Source: Pseudoxanthomonas koreensis (GTDB lineage Bacteria > Pseudomonadota > Gammaproteobacteria > Xanthomonadales > Xanthomonadaceae). Taken from it: 64,000 bases of DNA. Shown here one piece after another: positions 23,334 to 32,552 of this stretch. A program made the position numbers and the translations under genes. The notes below the pieces were generated by a model that searched no databases, was not told the DNA's origin, and saw only the letters and a program-made list of their open reading frames with translations. The stretch is from contig NZ_PDWM01000010.1 of the NCBI RefSeq assembly GCF_010093225.1, positions 1 through 64,000 of the forward strand, written 5' to 3'. How positions within the stretch are numbered: position 1 is the first letter of the stretch; each line of letters begins with the position of its first letter.

Positions 23334-24101
23334 ATGTGCGTGGTCGCCTTCGCCTGGAACGCGCATCCGCGCTGGCGCTTCGTGCTGGCCGGCAACCGCG
23401 ACGAGTTCCATGCGCGGCCAACCGCGCCCTTGGCGGCCTGGGACGATGGCTCGGGTATTGTTGCCGGCCGCGACCTGGAAGCCGGCGGCACCTGGCTGGG
23501 CGTGGACGGGCGCGGGCGCTGCGCGCTGGTGACCAACGTGCGCGACTTCCGCCAGCCGCAGGGCGGCCTGTCGCGCGGGCTGCTCGCCAGCGACTACCTG
23601 CGCGGCGAAGAGGATGCGGCGACGCGCGCGCAGATGCTGCAGTCCACCGCGCCGGCGTACCGGCCATTCAACCTGCTGCTGGTCGATGCGCAGGCGTGCG
23701 CCTGGATCGGCAACCTGCCGCAGGTACGCATGGCGATGGCCACGGCGGGCGTGCACGTGCTGTCCAACGCACAGCTCGACACGCCGTGGCCGAAGGCGGT
23801 GGCGCTGGGCGATGCCCTGCGCGGCTGGATCGAAGACGGCGGCGACGGCGATTTCGAGCCGCTGTTCGCCGCGCTTGCCGATGAGACGCGCTGGCCGGAT
23901 GCGCGGCTTCCCGACACCGGCATCGGCCTGGAACGCGAGCGCTGGCTGTCGTCGGCGTTCATCCGCGGCGAGGAGTACGGCACGCGCGCGAGTACCGTGC
24001 TCGCAGTCGACCATGGTGGAGCCGCGCTGGTCGTCGAGCGCCGCTGGGGGCCGATGGGCGTGGCGCTGGGTGAAACCCGGGTGGCGATCGCCAGCCCGTA
24101 G
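23334..24101 (+). CDS. NRDE/TANGO2-family protein
   Basis: The 255-aa protein starts MCVVAF and has the family-naming NRDE at residues 21-24, followed by HARPTAPLAAW and GGTWLGVDGRGRCALVTNVRD, which are typical. It may be an Ntn-hydrolase-like protein with Cys2 as a potential nucleophile; members have been linked to heme handling and membrane integrity in eukaryotes, but the bacterial role is not settled. It follows the MGS-like gene by 20 bp. Its TAG stop (24099-24101) is the TAG of a GTAG-headed REP repeat at 24098-24123. Confidence 0.88.
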   Translation: MCVVAFAWNAHPRWRFVLAGNRDEFHARPTAPLAAWDDGSGIVAGRDLEAGGTWLGVDGRGRCALVTNVRDFRQPQGGLSRGLLASDYLRGEEDAATRAQMLQSTAPAYRPFNLLLVDAQACAWIGNLPQVRMAMATAGVHVLSNAQLDTPWPKAVALGDALRGWIEDGGDGDFEPLFAALADETRWPDARLPDTGIGLERERWLSSAFIRGEEYGTRASTVLAVDHGGAALVVERRWGPMGVALGETRVAIASP

Positions 24102-24123
24102 CGTGGGGCAAGCCCCGCTCTAC
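24098..24123 (-). repeat. Solo REP palindrome with GTAG at both ends
   Basis: Read on the minus strand it is GTAG-AGCGGGGCTTGCCCC then ACGCTAC, matching the copies at 3-24 and 44007-44028 with a changed right flank. Its two terminal GTAG words supply the TAG stop codons of both convergent genes (24099-24101 on plus, 24120-24122 on minus). Confidence 0.85.
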
Positions 24124-25340
24124 GGGGCGCGGGCGTAGCGCCAGCCCACCAGCCAGGCACAGGCCAGCGCGAACGCCGCCAGGAACCACGGTGCGCCAGG
24201 CAGGTGCGCCGGCGCACTGGCGCCGACGAACAGCGCGAACACGTTGGCGAACAGCAGCGGGCCGATGATCCCGGCCACGCTGGTCAGGCTCATCAGCGCG
24301 CCCTGGATGCGGCCCTGCACCTGCGGCCCGACCTGGCGGGTGATCAGCGCCTGCGTCGCCGGCGTGGCCAGCGCCCACAGCGCGCTCACCGGCAGGCCGA
24401 GCAGGAACAGCCAGCCGGTGTCGGCAAGCCCGTAGATGACGAAGCCGGCTACGCCGCAGCCCAGCCCCAGCAGCAGCGTGCGCCGTTCGCCCAGTGCGGC
24501 CACGGTGCGCCCGACCAGGCCGGCGTTGACGATGATGCTCATCACCCCGACCGCGGCCAGCACCCAGCTCACTTCGCGCGGGCCCCACTGGTAACGGTAG
24601 TCCGCGAACAGCACGAAGATGCTCGGGTAGACGTAGTGCGCCAGGTTGGCCAGGAACACCACCGCGGCCAGGCCGAACACCTGCGGGTAGCCGCGCAGCA
24701 GCACCAGTGCGCCGAACGGATTGGCGTGGGCGACATCGAAGCGCTGCGTGCGGCGTTCGGGCGGCAGCGACTCGGGCAGCACGAACCAGCCGTAGAGGAA
24801 GTTCAGCAGCGCCAGCCCGGCGGCGAACCAGAACGGCAGGCGCAGGTCGATCCCGCCGAGCCAGCCGCCGACCAGCGGGCCGAGCACGAAGCCCAGGCCG
24901 AACGCGGCGCCGATCATGCCGAAGCTCTTGGCCCGTTTCTCCGGCGCGGTGACGTCGGCGATGTAGGCGTTGGCGGTGGTGAAGCTGGCGGACGCGATGC
25001 CGGAGATGATGCGGCCGATCAGAAGCATCCCCAGCGAGCTGGCGACGGCCATGAAGATGAAATCCAGGCCCAGCCCCAGGCACGAGAGCAGGATCACCGG
25101 GCGCCGCCCGTAGCGGTCCGACAGCGCGCCCTGCACCGGTGTGGAGACGAACTGCACCGCGGCGAACACCATGCCGAACACGCCGACCCAGCGCGCGGCG
25201 CTGGCGATGTCGCCGCCGGTGAACTCTTCCACCAGGTGCGGCAGCACCGGGATGATCACGCCGAACGAGAGCACGTCGATCAGCACGGTGACGAAGATGA
25301 AGGCCAGCGCCGCGCGGCGCGCACCGGAAGGTGGCTGCAA
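24120..25340 (-). CDS. MFS drug/metabolite exporter, TetA-like
   Basis: This 406-aa inner-membrane antiporter has about twelve segments. DVLSFGVIIPVLPHLVEEF at the first segment and GALSDRYGRRPVILLS at the 2-3 loop (motif A) are typical of the DHA1 TetA group. GFVLGPLVGGWLGG is the antiporter motif C. The start is TTG at 25340, with AGGA about 7 nt upstream; no other start lies before the first membrane segment. The substrate is unknown; resemblance to TetA does not show tetracycline export. Its stop is supplied by the REP repeat at 24098-24123. Confidence 0.85.
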   Translation of the reverse strand: MQPPSGARRAALAFIFVTVLIDVLSFGVIIPVLPHLVEEFTGGDIASAARWVGVFGMVFAAVQFVSTPVQGALSDRYGRRPVILLSCLGLGLDFIFMAVASSLGMLLIGRIISGIASASFTTANAYIADVTAPEKRAKSFGMIGAAFGLGFVLGPLVGGWLGGIDLRLPFWFAAGLALLNFLYGWFVLPESLPPERRTQRFDVAHANPFGALVLLRGYPQVFGLAAVVFLANLAHYVYPSIFVLFADYRYQWGPREVSWVLAAVGVMSIIVNAGLVGRTVAALGERRTLLLGLGCGVAGFVIYGLADTGWLFLLGLPVSALWALATPATQALITRQVGPQVQGRIQGALMSLTSVAGIIGPLLFANVFALFVGASAPAHLPGAPWFLAAFALACAWLVGWRYARAP

Positions 25341-25410
25341 GGGGGGTCCTGTGGCCGTGGGCGGCCGTGTGCGGAAGGGGCGCAGTCTATCCGTTCGCGC
25401 CGCATCCCCT

Positions 25411-25541
25411 GTAGGAGCCCACTTCAGGGGGCGACCCCGGTGGCATCATGCGGCGGTGTTCAACGCGGAGCCTCCGGAGAGTGCGCGTTCTGCGCGACGC
25501 TTTCCGGCGGGATCGGGTCGCCCCCTGAAGTGGGCTCCTAC
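25411..25541. repeat. Composite nested inverted repeat, copy D
   Basis: The outer arms are the CACTTCAGG subtype. The inner arm GTTCAACGCG is intact but its partner is decayed (GCGCGTTCTGC); the centre is CCTCCGGAG. Its right GTAG end gives the TAG stop of the mutarotase reading frame (25538-25540). Confidence 0.88.
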
Positions 25542-26401
25542 AGGGGGGTGACGGTGATTTTCTGGGTGAGGGTGTGGGTGGCGCCGGGGGGGAGGTCGAC
25601 GACGTCGGGGCCGGCGTTGCCGGCTTCCAGGCAGACGAAGTGGCGCCAGTGCGCGCCGACGTCGGCCATGCGCGCGGCGGCGGCTTCGCCGGGGTTCCAG
25701 ACGATGGCGGTGCGGCCGTCCTCCACCTCCAGCGCGATGCTGCGCGCCAGCCCCGGATCGACCAGGCGGTAACGGCCACCGGCGCCGGGGAACAGGCGGT
25801 CGGCGCGACCCGGGTCGCGCGGGTCGTGCAGGGTCCAGTCGCCCTGCTGCAGGTGCCGGCTGCCGCCGTCGTTCTTGTCGAGGAAGACCAGGCCATCGAG
25901 TCCTTCGATGCGCACGCCTTCGACGTCGCCGACGCGGAAGTAGTTGTGCAGGGCCTCGGTGAAACGCAGCGGCTGGTTGCCGGTATTGGTCGTGACCAGG
26001 CGCTGTTCGAGGCTGCGGCCGATGTGCAGCTGCATGCGCAGGTTCAGCGCCAACTCCTGCAGCGGCGGCGGTTCCAGTTCCAGCACCATCGTGCCGTCGG
26101 CCTCGCGCCGCGCCGCGGCCAGCTGCCAGGGCAGGGTACGGACGAACCCGTGCGCGGGCACGGCGTCGGACTGGCCCTGGCGGCTGAAGTACGGCCAGCA
26201 CACCGGCGTGCCGCCGCGGATCGGCGTGGGCAGGTCCGCGCGCAGCGGCGAGAGCCAGAACACGTCTTCCTGCCCGGCCGGCGTCCAAGACACCAGCTGC
26301 CCGCCGAACAGCGACACCGCCGCCTTGCCCAACGGCGTGTCCACCAGCAGCGCATCGAGGCCCTGGAACGTGCCGACGGTCAGTCCGGGAATGTCGTGCA
26401 T
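25538..26401 (-). CDS. Hexose-6-phosphate mutarotase (aldose 1-epimerase family, YeaD-like)
   Basis: From Met at 26401 the frame encodes 287 aa, the length of E. coli YeaD (294 aa). YeaD-like enzymes interconvert the alpha and beta anomers of glucose-6-phosphate in the cytosol. Marks include LFGGQLVSWTP, GGTPVCWPYF, the catalytic-His region PAHGFVRTLPWQL, TEALHNYFRVGD and VWNPG. A separate start is more sensible than translation as part of the upstream lytic transglycosylase. AAGGA lies 11 nt upstream, a little far; GTG at 26410 is an alternative. The TAG stop comes from repeat copy D. Confidence 0.8.
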   Translation of the reverse strand: MHDIPGLTVGTFQGLDALLVDTPLGKAAVSLFGGQLVSWTPAGQEDVFWLSPLRADLPTPIRGGTPVCWPYFSRQGQSDAVPAHGFVRTLPWQLAAARREADGTMVLELEPPPLQELALNLRMQLHIGRSLEQRLVTTNTGNQPLRFTEALHNYFRVGDVEGVRIEGLDGLVFLDKNDGGSRHLQQGDWTLHDPRDPGRADRLFPGAGGRYRLVDPGLARSIALEVEDGRTAIVWNPGEAAAARMADVGAHWRHFVCLEAGNAGPDVVDLPPGATHTLTQKITVTPL

Positions 26402-27742
26402 GTTCTTCACTGTCCTTGCGGTGGTCGGCGACGGCGACTGCAGCAGCGCAGGATAGCCGGCGGGAAGCGCGAACGCGGTGCTTGCCGGCAGCGGCGCGGC
26501 GGGCGCAGGCGCGGCGGTACGCAGCGCGTCGAGGATGCGATGCCCGGCGCGGCCATCGGCTGGCTGCTGGCCCAGTCGCTGCTGCTCGATGGCGATCGCC
26601 CTGCGGGTGGCGTTGCCGACCATGCCGTCGGCGGCGCCGATGTCGTGGCCACGTGCGAGCAGCAGCGCCTGCAGCTCCTTGCGCTGCGCGCGCGACAGGC
26701 CCGGGTCGTCGGTCGGCCAGCGCGCGACCACGCCTTCGCCACCGCGCAGCCGGTCGGCCAGGGTGGTAATGGCCAGCGCATAGCTTTCGGCGGCGTTGTA
26801 GGAATGGATCGCGTCGTAGTTGCGGAACACCAGGAACGCGGGGCCTTCGCGGCCGGCGGGCAACAGCAGCGCACTGCGCGCGTCCGACGGCGCGATCGCA
26901 CTGCCGTCGACGCGGACGATGCCGCGCGCAACCCAGTCCGACAACGGCCGCCGCGCGGTGCGGCCGGCCAGCGCGGCATCGAAGCCGGCCGGCAGCTTCA
27001 CCTCGTAGCCCCACGGCTCGCCGCTGCGCCAGCCGGCGCGCTGGAGGTAGTTGGCGGTGGAGGCCAGCGCGTCGGGAATGCTGCCGACCAGGTCGCGGCG
27101 GCCATCGCCGTCGCCATCGACGGCGATGCGCGCATAGGTGGTGGGGATGAACTGGGTCTGGCCGAAGGCGCCGGCCCAGGAGCCGGTAAGGTCCGGATCG
27201 GTGAGGTCACCGGACTGGAGCAGCGAGAGCAGCGCGAGGAATTCGCCGCGGAAGAATTCCCGGCGGCGGCCTTCGCAGGCCAGGGTGGCCAGCGACACGC
27301 GCAGCGGGCGCTTGCCGGTGATGCGGCCGTAGTCGCTTTCCACGCCCCACACCGCCACCACGGTCTCCGGATCGACGCCGTACTCGCCCTGCAATCGCGC
27401 CAGCAGCGCGCGGTGGGTGGCGAGCATCGCGCGGCCGTCGGCCACGCGCTGGTCGTCGACCAGCCCGGCCAGGTAGTCCCAGATCGGCGTGGTGAATTCC
27501 GGCTGCGCGTCGAGCAGCGGCAGCACGGTCGGGTCAGGCTGGAGGCCGGCGGTGTAGCGCGCGAACGTGGCCGCATCGATCCCGCGCGCGGCGGCGAGCG
27601 GCTGCATCGCGGCGAGGCAGCGCTGGAATGCGGGGTTGGGGGCCTGTGCGGGCGATGGCGCGGCGGTCGCAGTCGCGGCGTTCGCGATCATGAACAGCGC
27701 AGGCAGCGCGGTGATCCGGAATGACGATGCGGGGGGGCGCAT
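25538..27742 (-). CDS. mltB: MltB-type lytic murein transglycosylase open in frame into a mutarotase
   Basis: Residues 1-28 look like a signal peptide. Residues about 35-340 are an MltB lytic transglycosylase with catalytic Glu135 in VWGVESDYG and the GSWAGAFGQTQFIPTTY motif; such enzymes cleave peptidoglycan with formation of anhydro-MurNAc. Residues about 365-425 are a peptidoglycan-binding repeat. The frame has no stop there and continues into a hexose-6-phosphate mutarotase from Met448. In another frame a TGA lies at 26407-26409, five bases before that Met, so a one-base indel in the tail could explain the read-through. An exported hydrolase joined to a cytosolic epimerase makes little sense topologically. 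Start ATG 27742 has no strong binding site. Confidence 0.82.
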   Translation of the reverse strand: MRPPASSFRITALPALFMIANAATATAAPSPAQAPNPAFQRCLAAMQPLAAARGIDAATFARYTAGLQPDPTVLPLLDAQPEFTTPIWDYLAGLVDDQRVADGRAMLATHRALLARLQGEYGVDPETVVAVWGVESDYGRITGKRPLRVSLATLACEGRRREFFRGEFLALLSLLQSGDLTDPDLTGSWAGAFGQTQFIPTTYARIAVDGDGDGRRDLVGSIPDALASTANYLQRAGWRSGEPWGYEVKLPAGFDAALAGRTARRPLSDWVARGIVRVDGSAIAPSDARSALLLPAGREGPAFLVFRNYDAIHSYNAAESYALAITTLADRLRGGEGVVARWPTDDPGLSRAQRKELQALLLARGHDIGAADGMVGNATRRAIAIEQQRLGQQPADGRAGHRILDALRTAAPAPAAPLPASTAFALPAGYPALLQSPSPTTARTVKNMHDIPGLTVGTFQGLDALLVDTPLGKAAVSLFGGQLVSWTPAGQEDVFWLSPLRADLPTPIRGGTPVCWPYFSRQGQSDAVPAHGFVRTLPWQLAAARREADGTMVLELEPPPLQELALNLRMQLHIGRSLEQRLVTTNTGNQPLRFTEALHNYFRVGDVEGVRIEGLDGLVFLDKNDGGSRHLQQGDWTLHDPRDPGRADRLFPGAGGRYRLVDPGLARSIALEVEDGRTAIVWNPGEAAAARMADVGAHWRHFVCLEAGNAGPDVVDLPPGATHTLTQKITVTPL

Positions 27743-27772
27743 GGGCGGCATCCGTGGCGGGGTGAACCCATT

Positions 27773-27905
27773 GTAGGAGCCCACTTCAGGGGGCGACGCG
27801 AGGTGGCTGGGGCGCAGCGGTGTTCAATGCGGTCGTTCCGGAGGGGGCGCGTTGAGCGGCGCGCATTCCGGCGGGATCGGGTCGCCCCCTGAAGTGGGCT
27901 CCTAC
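27773..27905. repeat. Composite nested inverted repeat, copy E, with a duplicated right tip
   Basis: The outer arms are the CACTTCAGG subtype. The inner arms are GTTCAATGCG and CGCGTTGAG around TTCCGGAG. Directly after the right end the tip GGGGGCTCCTACA is repeated once (27906-27919). It sits between the mltB 5' end and the folE 3' end. Confidence 0.87.
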
Positions 27906-27946
27906 AGGGGGCTCCTACAAGGAGGGGCGGGCCATCGGGCGCGGGG

Positions 27947-28543
27947 TCAGCGACGGCCGGCTTCGATGAAGCGCAGGAATTCGGCGCGGGTGCGCGCGTC
28001 TTCGCGGAAGTTGCCGAGCATCTTCGAGGTGACCATGCTGACCCCGCGCTTGTGGATGCCGCGGGTGGTCATGCACTCGTGCGCGCCTTCGACCACCACG
28101 CCCACGCCCAGCGGGTGCAGCACGTCCTGGATGCACTGGGCGATCTGCGCGGTCATCTTCTCCTGCACCTGGAAGCGACGCGCATAGGCTTCCACCACCC
28201 GCGCCAGCTTGCTGATGCCGACCACTTTGCCGTCCGGCAGGTAGCCGACGTGGACCCGGCCGATGATCGGCGCCATGTGGTGCTCGCAGTGGCTTTCGTA
28301 CTCGATGTCGCGCAGCACGATCATCTCGTCGTAGCCGGCGACCTCCTCGAAGGTGCGCTCCAGGTAGCCGCGCGGGTCTTCACGGTAGCCGCTGAACCAG
28401 TCGCCGTAGGCCTCGGCCACGCGCTTGGGGGTGTCGAGCAGGCCCTCGCGCGAAGGATCTTCACCGGCCCAGCGCAGCAGGGTACGCACCGCTTCTTCGG
28501 CCTGGTCCCGGGTGACGGGGGCGGACTTGTCCTGGTCGGTCAT
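27947..28543 (-). CDS. folE: GTP cyclohydrolase I
   Basis: FolE converts GTP to 7,8-dihydroneopterin triphosphate, the first step of folate synthesis. The 198-aa protein has the zinc ligands Cys86, His89 (SHCEHHM) and Cys157 (HECMTTRG), and typical runs [31 protein letters not shown] and [14 protein letters not shown]. Since the Cys and His ligands are all kept, it is the canonical zinc-dependent class. ATG at 28543 gives a normal N-terminus. It is divergent from the DUF885 gene; the 235-bp gap must hold both promoters but no clear boxes were found. Confidence 0.97.
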   Translation of the reverse strand: MTDQDKSAPVTRDQAEEAVRTLLRWAGEDPSREGLLDTPKRVAEAYGDWFSGYREDPRGYLERTFEEVAGYDEMIVLRDIEYESHCEHHMAPIIGRVHVGYLPDGKVVGISKLARVVEAYARRFQVQEKMTAQIAQCIQDVLHPLGVGVVVEGAHECMTTRGIHKRGVSMVTSKMLGNFREDARTRAEFLRFIEAGRR

Positions 28544-28778
28544 GGCTCGGGCACCGATGGCGGGGGCATGCATCGTACCCGAGTCGCACCGGCCAGCCGG
28601 TGTTTGCGCCGTGCGTCGCCGGCGGACCCCGGGAGTCCGGGCGCCCACGACCGCGTCCATGCCGCCGGCAACGTCCGCCCGCAGCGCCCGGCGGGATCGG
28701 TCGGGGCATGACCATCCGCATGGTCCATGGCCGCCGGTTGGGCGCAGAATCGGCTGTCCCTTCATCCGAGACTCCGCC

Positions 28779-30668
28779 GTGCGCCCAGCTTCCGCCTTGA
28801 CCCCCCTGGCCCTCGCCCTGTCGCTGGCCCTGTTCCTGCCCGCCTGCTCGAAGCCGGCCGGCGACGCCGGCTCGCCGACCGCAACCGAATCCGCCGCCGC
28901 GACTCCGGAGCAGATCAAGGCCGAGTCCGAACGCCTCAACACCTGGTTCGACGCCAAGTACGAAGAGCAACTGCAGTTCAGCCCGATCCAGCTCTCGTTC
29001 CAGGGCCGCAAGGAACTCAACGACCAGATCGACGACATGTCCGAGGCCGGCTTCCGCAAGCAGCTGGCCTGGATGGAGGCCTCGGTCAAGGAGATGGAGT
29101 CCGGCTTCGACTACAACAAGCTCGATCCGGAGACGCAGCTGTCCTGGAACCTGTGGAAGCGCCAGTACGAAAGCGCGCGCGACGGCGTGCCGTTCCTGGC
29201 CGACGGCTACCCGTTCGACCAGATGAGCGGCATGCAGAACCTGGTGCCGACCTTCCTGATCAACTTCCACAAGGTCGACGGCGAGAAGGACTACCTGGCC
29301 TACGTCTCGCGCCTGCAGAAGGTGCCGGTGGCGTTCGACCAGCTGCTCGAGCGCACCGGCGCGGCGACCGCGCAGGGCATCCGCCCGCCGAAGTTCGCCT
29401 ACGAGGGCGTGATCGACCAGTCGAAGAAGGTCGTCGCCGGCGCGCCGTTCAGCGACGGGCCGGACAGCGCGCTGTGGGCCGATGCCCAGGCCAAGGCCGA
29501 TGCGCTGGCGAAGGATGGCAAGGTCACCGCCGAGCGCGCTACCGAGCTGAAGGAACTGGCGAAGAAGGCGCTGCTGGAGAACGTGGCCCCCGGCTACGCG
29601 AAGGTGATCGCCTTCGCCGAGGGCGAACTTCCCAAGGCCGCGGTCAACGCCACCGGCGTCGGCACCACCCACCCGAACGGCAAGGCGTACTACGAGTACC
29701 AGCTCCGGCAGAACACCACCACCGACATGACCGCCGAGCAGATCCACGAGCTCGGCCTGGCCGAAGTGGCGCGCCTGCGCGGCGAGCTGGAGGCGCTACA
29801 GAAGAAGATGGGCGTGGAGGGCGACCTGCAGGCGTTCTTCGAGCACGTGCGCCACGATCCGGCGCGGGTCTACCCGAACACCGATGCCGGCCGCCAGGCC
29901 TACATCGACCAGGCCACCGCCGACATCGCCAACATCAAGACCCACCTGCCGGAATACTTCGGCCTGATGCCCAAGGCCGACCTGGTGGTCAAGCGCGTGG
30001 AAGCGTTCCGCGAGCAGCCCGGTGCCGCCCAGCACTACTACCCGAGCACTCCGGACGGCTCGCGCCCGGGCGTGTATTACGCGCACCTGTCCGACATGAA
30101 CGCGATGCCGAAGACCGAGCTTGAAGTCATCGCGTACCACGAGGGCCTGCCGGGCCACCACATGCAGATTGCGATCGCCCAGGAACTGACCGGCATCCCG
30201 AAGTTCCGCACCCAGTACAACACCACCGCCTACGCTGAAGGCTGGGGCCTGTACTCGGAGTGGCTGGCCAAGGAGATCCCGGGCACCTACACGACCGACT
30301 ACGCCGAGTTCGGCCGGCTGATGTCGGAGATGTGGCGCGCGATCCGCCTGGTGGTGGACACCGGCATGCACGCCAAGGGCTGGACCGAGCAGCAGGCGAT
30401 CGAGTACTTCACCGCCAACAGCTCGGTCCCGGCGGCGGCGATCAAGTCCGAAGTGCAGCGCTACCTGGTCAATCCGGGCCAGGCCACCGCCTACAAGATC
30501 GGCATGATCAGGATCCAGGAACTGCGCCGGAAGGCCGAGGCCGAACTGGGCGACAAGTTCGACATCCGCGGTTTCCACGACGTGATCCTCGGCGGCGGCG
30601 CGATGCCGCTGGACCTGCTGGAGCGCCGGGTGGACACCTGGATCTCGGAGAAGAAGGCCGCCGCGTAA
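28779..30668 (+). CDS. DUF885-family exported lipoprotein, probable metallopeptidase
   Basis: The 629-aa protein starts with GTG at 28779, GAGA lying 7 nt upstream. A signal peptide ends in LFLPACSK, a lipobox. The body is DUF885. HEGLPGHH at 454-461 with Glu487 in [12 protein letters not shown] looks like a zinc site of a gluzincin-type peptidase, although the enzyme class is rarely tested. It is probably anchored in the periplasmic face of a membrane. A strong hairpin terminator follows at 30698. No operon partner. Confidence 0.88.
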   Translation: MRPASALTPLALALSLALFLPACSKPAGDAGSPTATESAAATPEQIKAESERLNTWFDAKYEEQLQFSPIQLSFQGRKELNDQIDDMSEAGFRKQLAWMEASVKEMESGFDYNKLDPETQLSWNLWKRQYESARDGVPFLADGYPFDQMSGMQNLVPTFLINFHKVDGEKDYLAYVSRLQKVPVAFDQLLERTGAATAQGIRPPKFAYEGVIDQSKKVVAGAPFSDGPDSALWADAQAKADALAKDGKVTAERATELKELAKKALLENVAPGYAKVIAFAEGELPKAAVNATGVGTTHPNGKAYYEYQLRQNTTTDMTAEQIHELGLAEVARLRGELEALQKKMGVEGDLQAFFEHVRHDPARVYPNTDAGRQAYIDQATADIANIKTHLPEYFGLMPKADLVVKRVEAFREQPGAAQHYYPSTPDGSRPGVYYAHLSDMNAMPKTELEVIAYHEGLPGHHMQIAIAQELTGIPKFRTQYNTTAYAEGWGLYSEWLAKEIPGTYTTDYAEFGRLMSEMWRAIRLVVDTGMHAKGWTEQQAIEYFTANSSVPAAAIKSEVQRYLVNPGQATAYKIGMIRIQELRRKAEAELGDKFDIRGFHDVILGGGAMPLDLLERRVDTWISEKKAAA

Positions 30669-30697
30669 CTCCTGCGGCCGCGGAAGCAAGCTAACGA

Positions 30698-30724
30698 GGG
30701 GCAGGCCATGGGCCTGCCCCTTTC
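30698..30724 (+). terminator. Intrinsic terminator after the DUF885 gene
   Basis: A perfect 10-bp stem GGGGCAGGCC / GGCCTGCCCC with loop ATG (30698-30720) is followed by TTTCCTTT. It is 30 nt after the stop codon. Confidence 0.8.
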
Positions 30725-30816
30725 CTTTGGCGGCGACGGCGCCATGCCATCCGGGCATGGCTGGCATGCCGGCGGCCCCGGCGGCTAGATTCGCCACGGA
30801 TGCCGCAGGAATGCCG

Positions 30817-32469
30817 ATGACCACCCGCCGAGACCTGTTCAGGACCCTGGCTGCCGGCGCGGTGGCCGCACCGCTGTCCGCGCTTGCCGGAAGCATCGCC
30901 ACGGCCGCTCCCGCCACCCCGGGCGAACCGTGCGTGCCGGTGCCGCCACGCTGGCGCCGCGGCGTGGAAGACCAGCGCCGCGCCGACCTGGGTGATGGCA
31001 CCTTCCTCAACCCGATCGTCGCCGGCGACCGCCCGGACCCGACCATCCTCAAGGATGGCGACGATTACTACATGACGTTCTCGTCGTTCCGCGACGTGCC
31101 CGGCATCGTCCTCTGGCACTCGACCGACCTGGTGAACTGGACACCGCTCGGCCCGGCGCTGCGGCAGTCGCTGGGCGACGTGTGGGCGATGGACCTGTGC
31201 AGGCACGGCGACCGCTACTACATCTACCTGCCGGCCAATCCGGGCGACAAAGGCTGGCGGATCTTCGTGATCTGGACCGACGACATCCGCGGCGGCCGCT
31301 GGAGCGCTCCGGTGGACCTGGGCATCGAGCACTGCATCGACCCGGGCCACGTGGTCGGCGAGGACGGCAAGCGCTACCTGTTCGTCAACGGCATCCGCAA
31401 GGTGCGGCTCACCGACGACGGCCTGGCCACCGACGGCGAGCTGGAGATGGCCTACGAACCATGGCGCTATCCGGAGGAATGGATCACCGAGAACTTCGCC
31501 CCGGAAGGTCCCAAGCTGTTCTGGCGCGATGGCTGGCTGTACCTGGTCACCGCGGTGGGCGGCACCGCCGGGCCGGTCACCGGGCACATGGTCATCGCCG
31601 CGCGCTCGCGCTCGGTGCACGGGCCGTGGGAACACTGCCCGCACAACCCGCTGGTGCGCACGCTGTCGACCGCCGAACCGTGGTGGTCGCGCGGCCATGC
31701 CACCGTGGTCGAAGGACCGGGCGGCGATGCCTGGATGGTCTACCACGGCTACGAGAACGGCTATCGCACGCTGGGCCGGCAGGCGCTGCTCGAACCGGTC
31801 GAATGGGACGCCGATGGCTGGTTCCACGCAAAAGGCGGCGACCTTTCGCGGCCGCTGCGCAAGCCGGTGCCCGCATCCACGCCAACGGCCGGCACCGCGC
31901 TGTCCGACGACTTTTCCAGCGACCGGCTCGGCACGCAGTGGTGCCTGTTCCAGCCGGGCACCGACGGCCTGGCGCGGATCAGCCGCACGGGCGGCGCGCT
32001 CGTGCTGGCCGGCGCCGGCACCTCGCCGGCCGACAGCGCGCCGCTGCTGTGCACGCTGGTCGACCGCAGCTACGAGATCGAAGTGACCGTGGAGGTGTCC
32101 GACGATGGCGAGGGCGGCCTGCTGCTGTTCTACAGCCACCGCGCCTTCGTCGGCCTGGGCTTCACGCCGGAGACGGTGAAGACCTTCCAGTACGCCGAGG
32201 AACATCCGTGGGCGCGGGTGCCACGCCCGGGCAATGGGCCGGTCCGCGTGCGGCTGAGCAACGACGCGCACGTGCTGACCTGGCGTTACTCGTTCGACGG
32301 CGGCCGCAGCTGGCGGCTGCATCCCACGCGCATGGAAGTGTCGGGGATCCACCACAACGTGTTCGGCGGCTTCCTCAGCCTGCGCGCGGGCCTGTACAGC
32401 GCGGGCCGGGGTGCGGTGCGCTTCCGCGACTTCCGTTACCGCGCGTTGCCCGGTCCGGTCCACGCCTGA
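30817..32469 (+). CDS. Glycoside hydrolase family 43, exported (beta-xylosidase / arabinofuranosidase type)
   Basis: The 550-aa protein starts TTRRDLFRT, a twin-arginine signal, and its mature part would be periplasmic. The GH43 five-bladed propeller spans about 65-335: base Asp74 in DRPDPTIL, a middle Asp in CIDPGHV, and acid Glu230 in FAPEGPKLFW. A C-terminal beta-sandwich (about 360-545) resembles the GH43 C2 domain. GH43 enzymes release xylose or arabinose from plant polysaccharides. The start 30817 is favoured since AGGA sits 6 nt upstream; an in-frame ATG at 30811 overlaps that site. No TonB receptor or other glycosidase lies beside it. Substrate is not determined. Confidence 0.88.
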   Translation: MTTRRDLFRTLAAGAVAAPLSALAGSIATAAPATPGEPCVPVPPRWRRGVEDQRRADLGDGTFLNPIVAGDRPDPTILKDGDDYYMTFSSFRDVPGIVLWHSTDLVNWTPLGPALRQSLGDVWAMDLCRHGDRYYIYLPANPGDKGWRIFVIWTDDIRGGRWSAPVDLGIEHCIDPGHVVGEDGKRYLFVNGIRKVRLTDDGLATDGELEMAYEPWRYPEEWITENFAPEGPKLFWRDGWLYLVTAVGGTAGPVTGHMVIAARSRSVHGPWEHCPHNPLVRTLSTAEPWWSRGHATVVEGPGGDAWMVYHGYENGYRTLGRQALLEPVEWDADGWFHAKGGDLSRPLRKPVPASTPTAGTALSDDFSSDRLGTQWCLFQPGTDGLARISRTGGALVLAGAGTSPADSAPLLCTLVDRSYEIEVTVEVSDDGEGGLLLFYSHRAFVGLGFTPETVKTFQYAEEHPWARVPRPGNGPVRVRLSNDAHVLTWRYSFDGGRSWRLHPTRMEVSGIHHNVFGGFLSLRAGLYSAGRGAVRFRDFRYRALPGPVHA

Positions 32470-32552
32470 GCGAAGCTGGCGCCCGGCGCCGAGGGCAGGT
32501 GCACGGAGCCACAGGCTGCACCACAATGGCCGCGACCTGACGGGGATGCCGC

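Noticed and set aside
30817-32469. Polysaccharide utilisation locus around the GH43 gene
   Set aside because: Neighbouring genes are a DUF885 lipoprotein and an AI-2E-type permease; no TonB receptor, regulator or second glycosidase is close.
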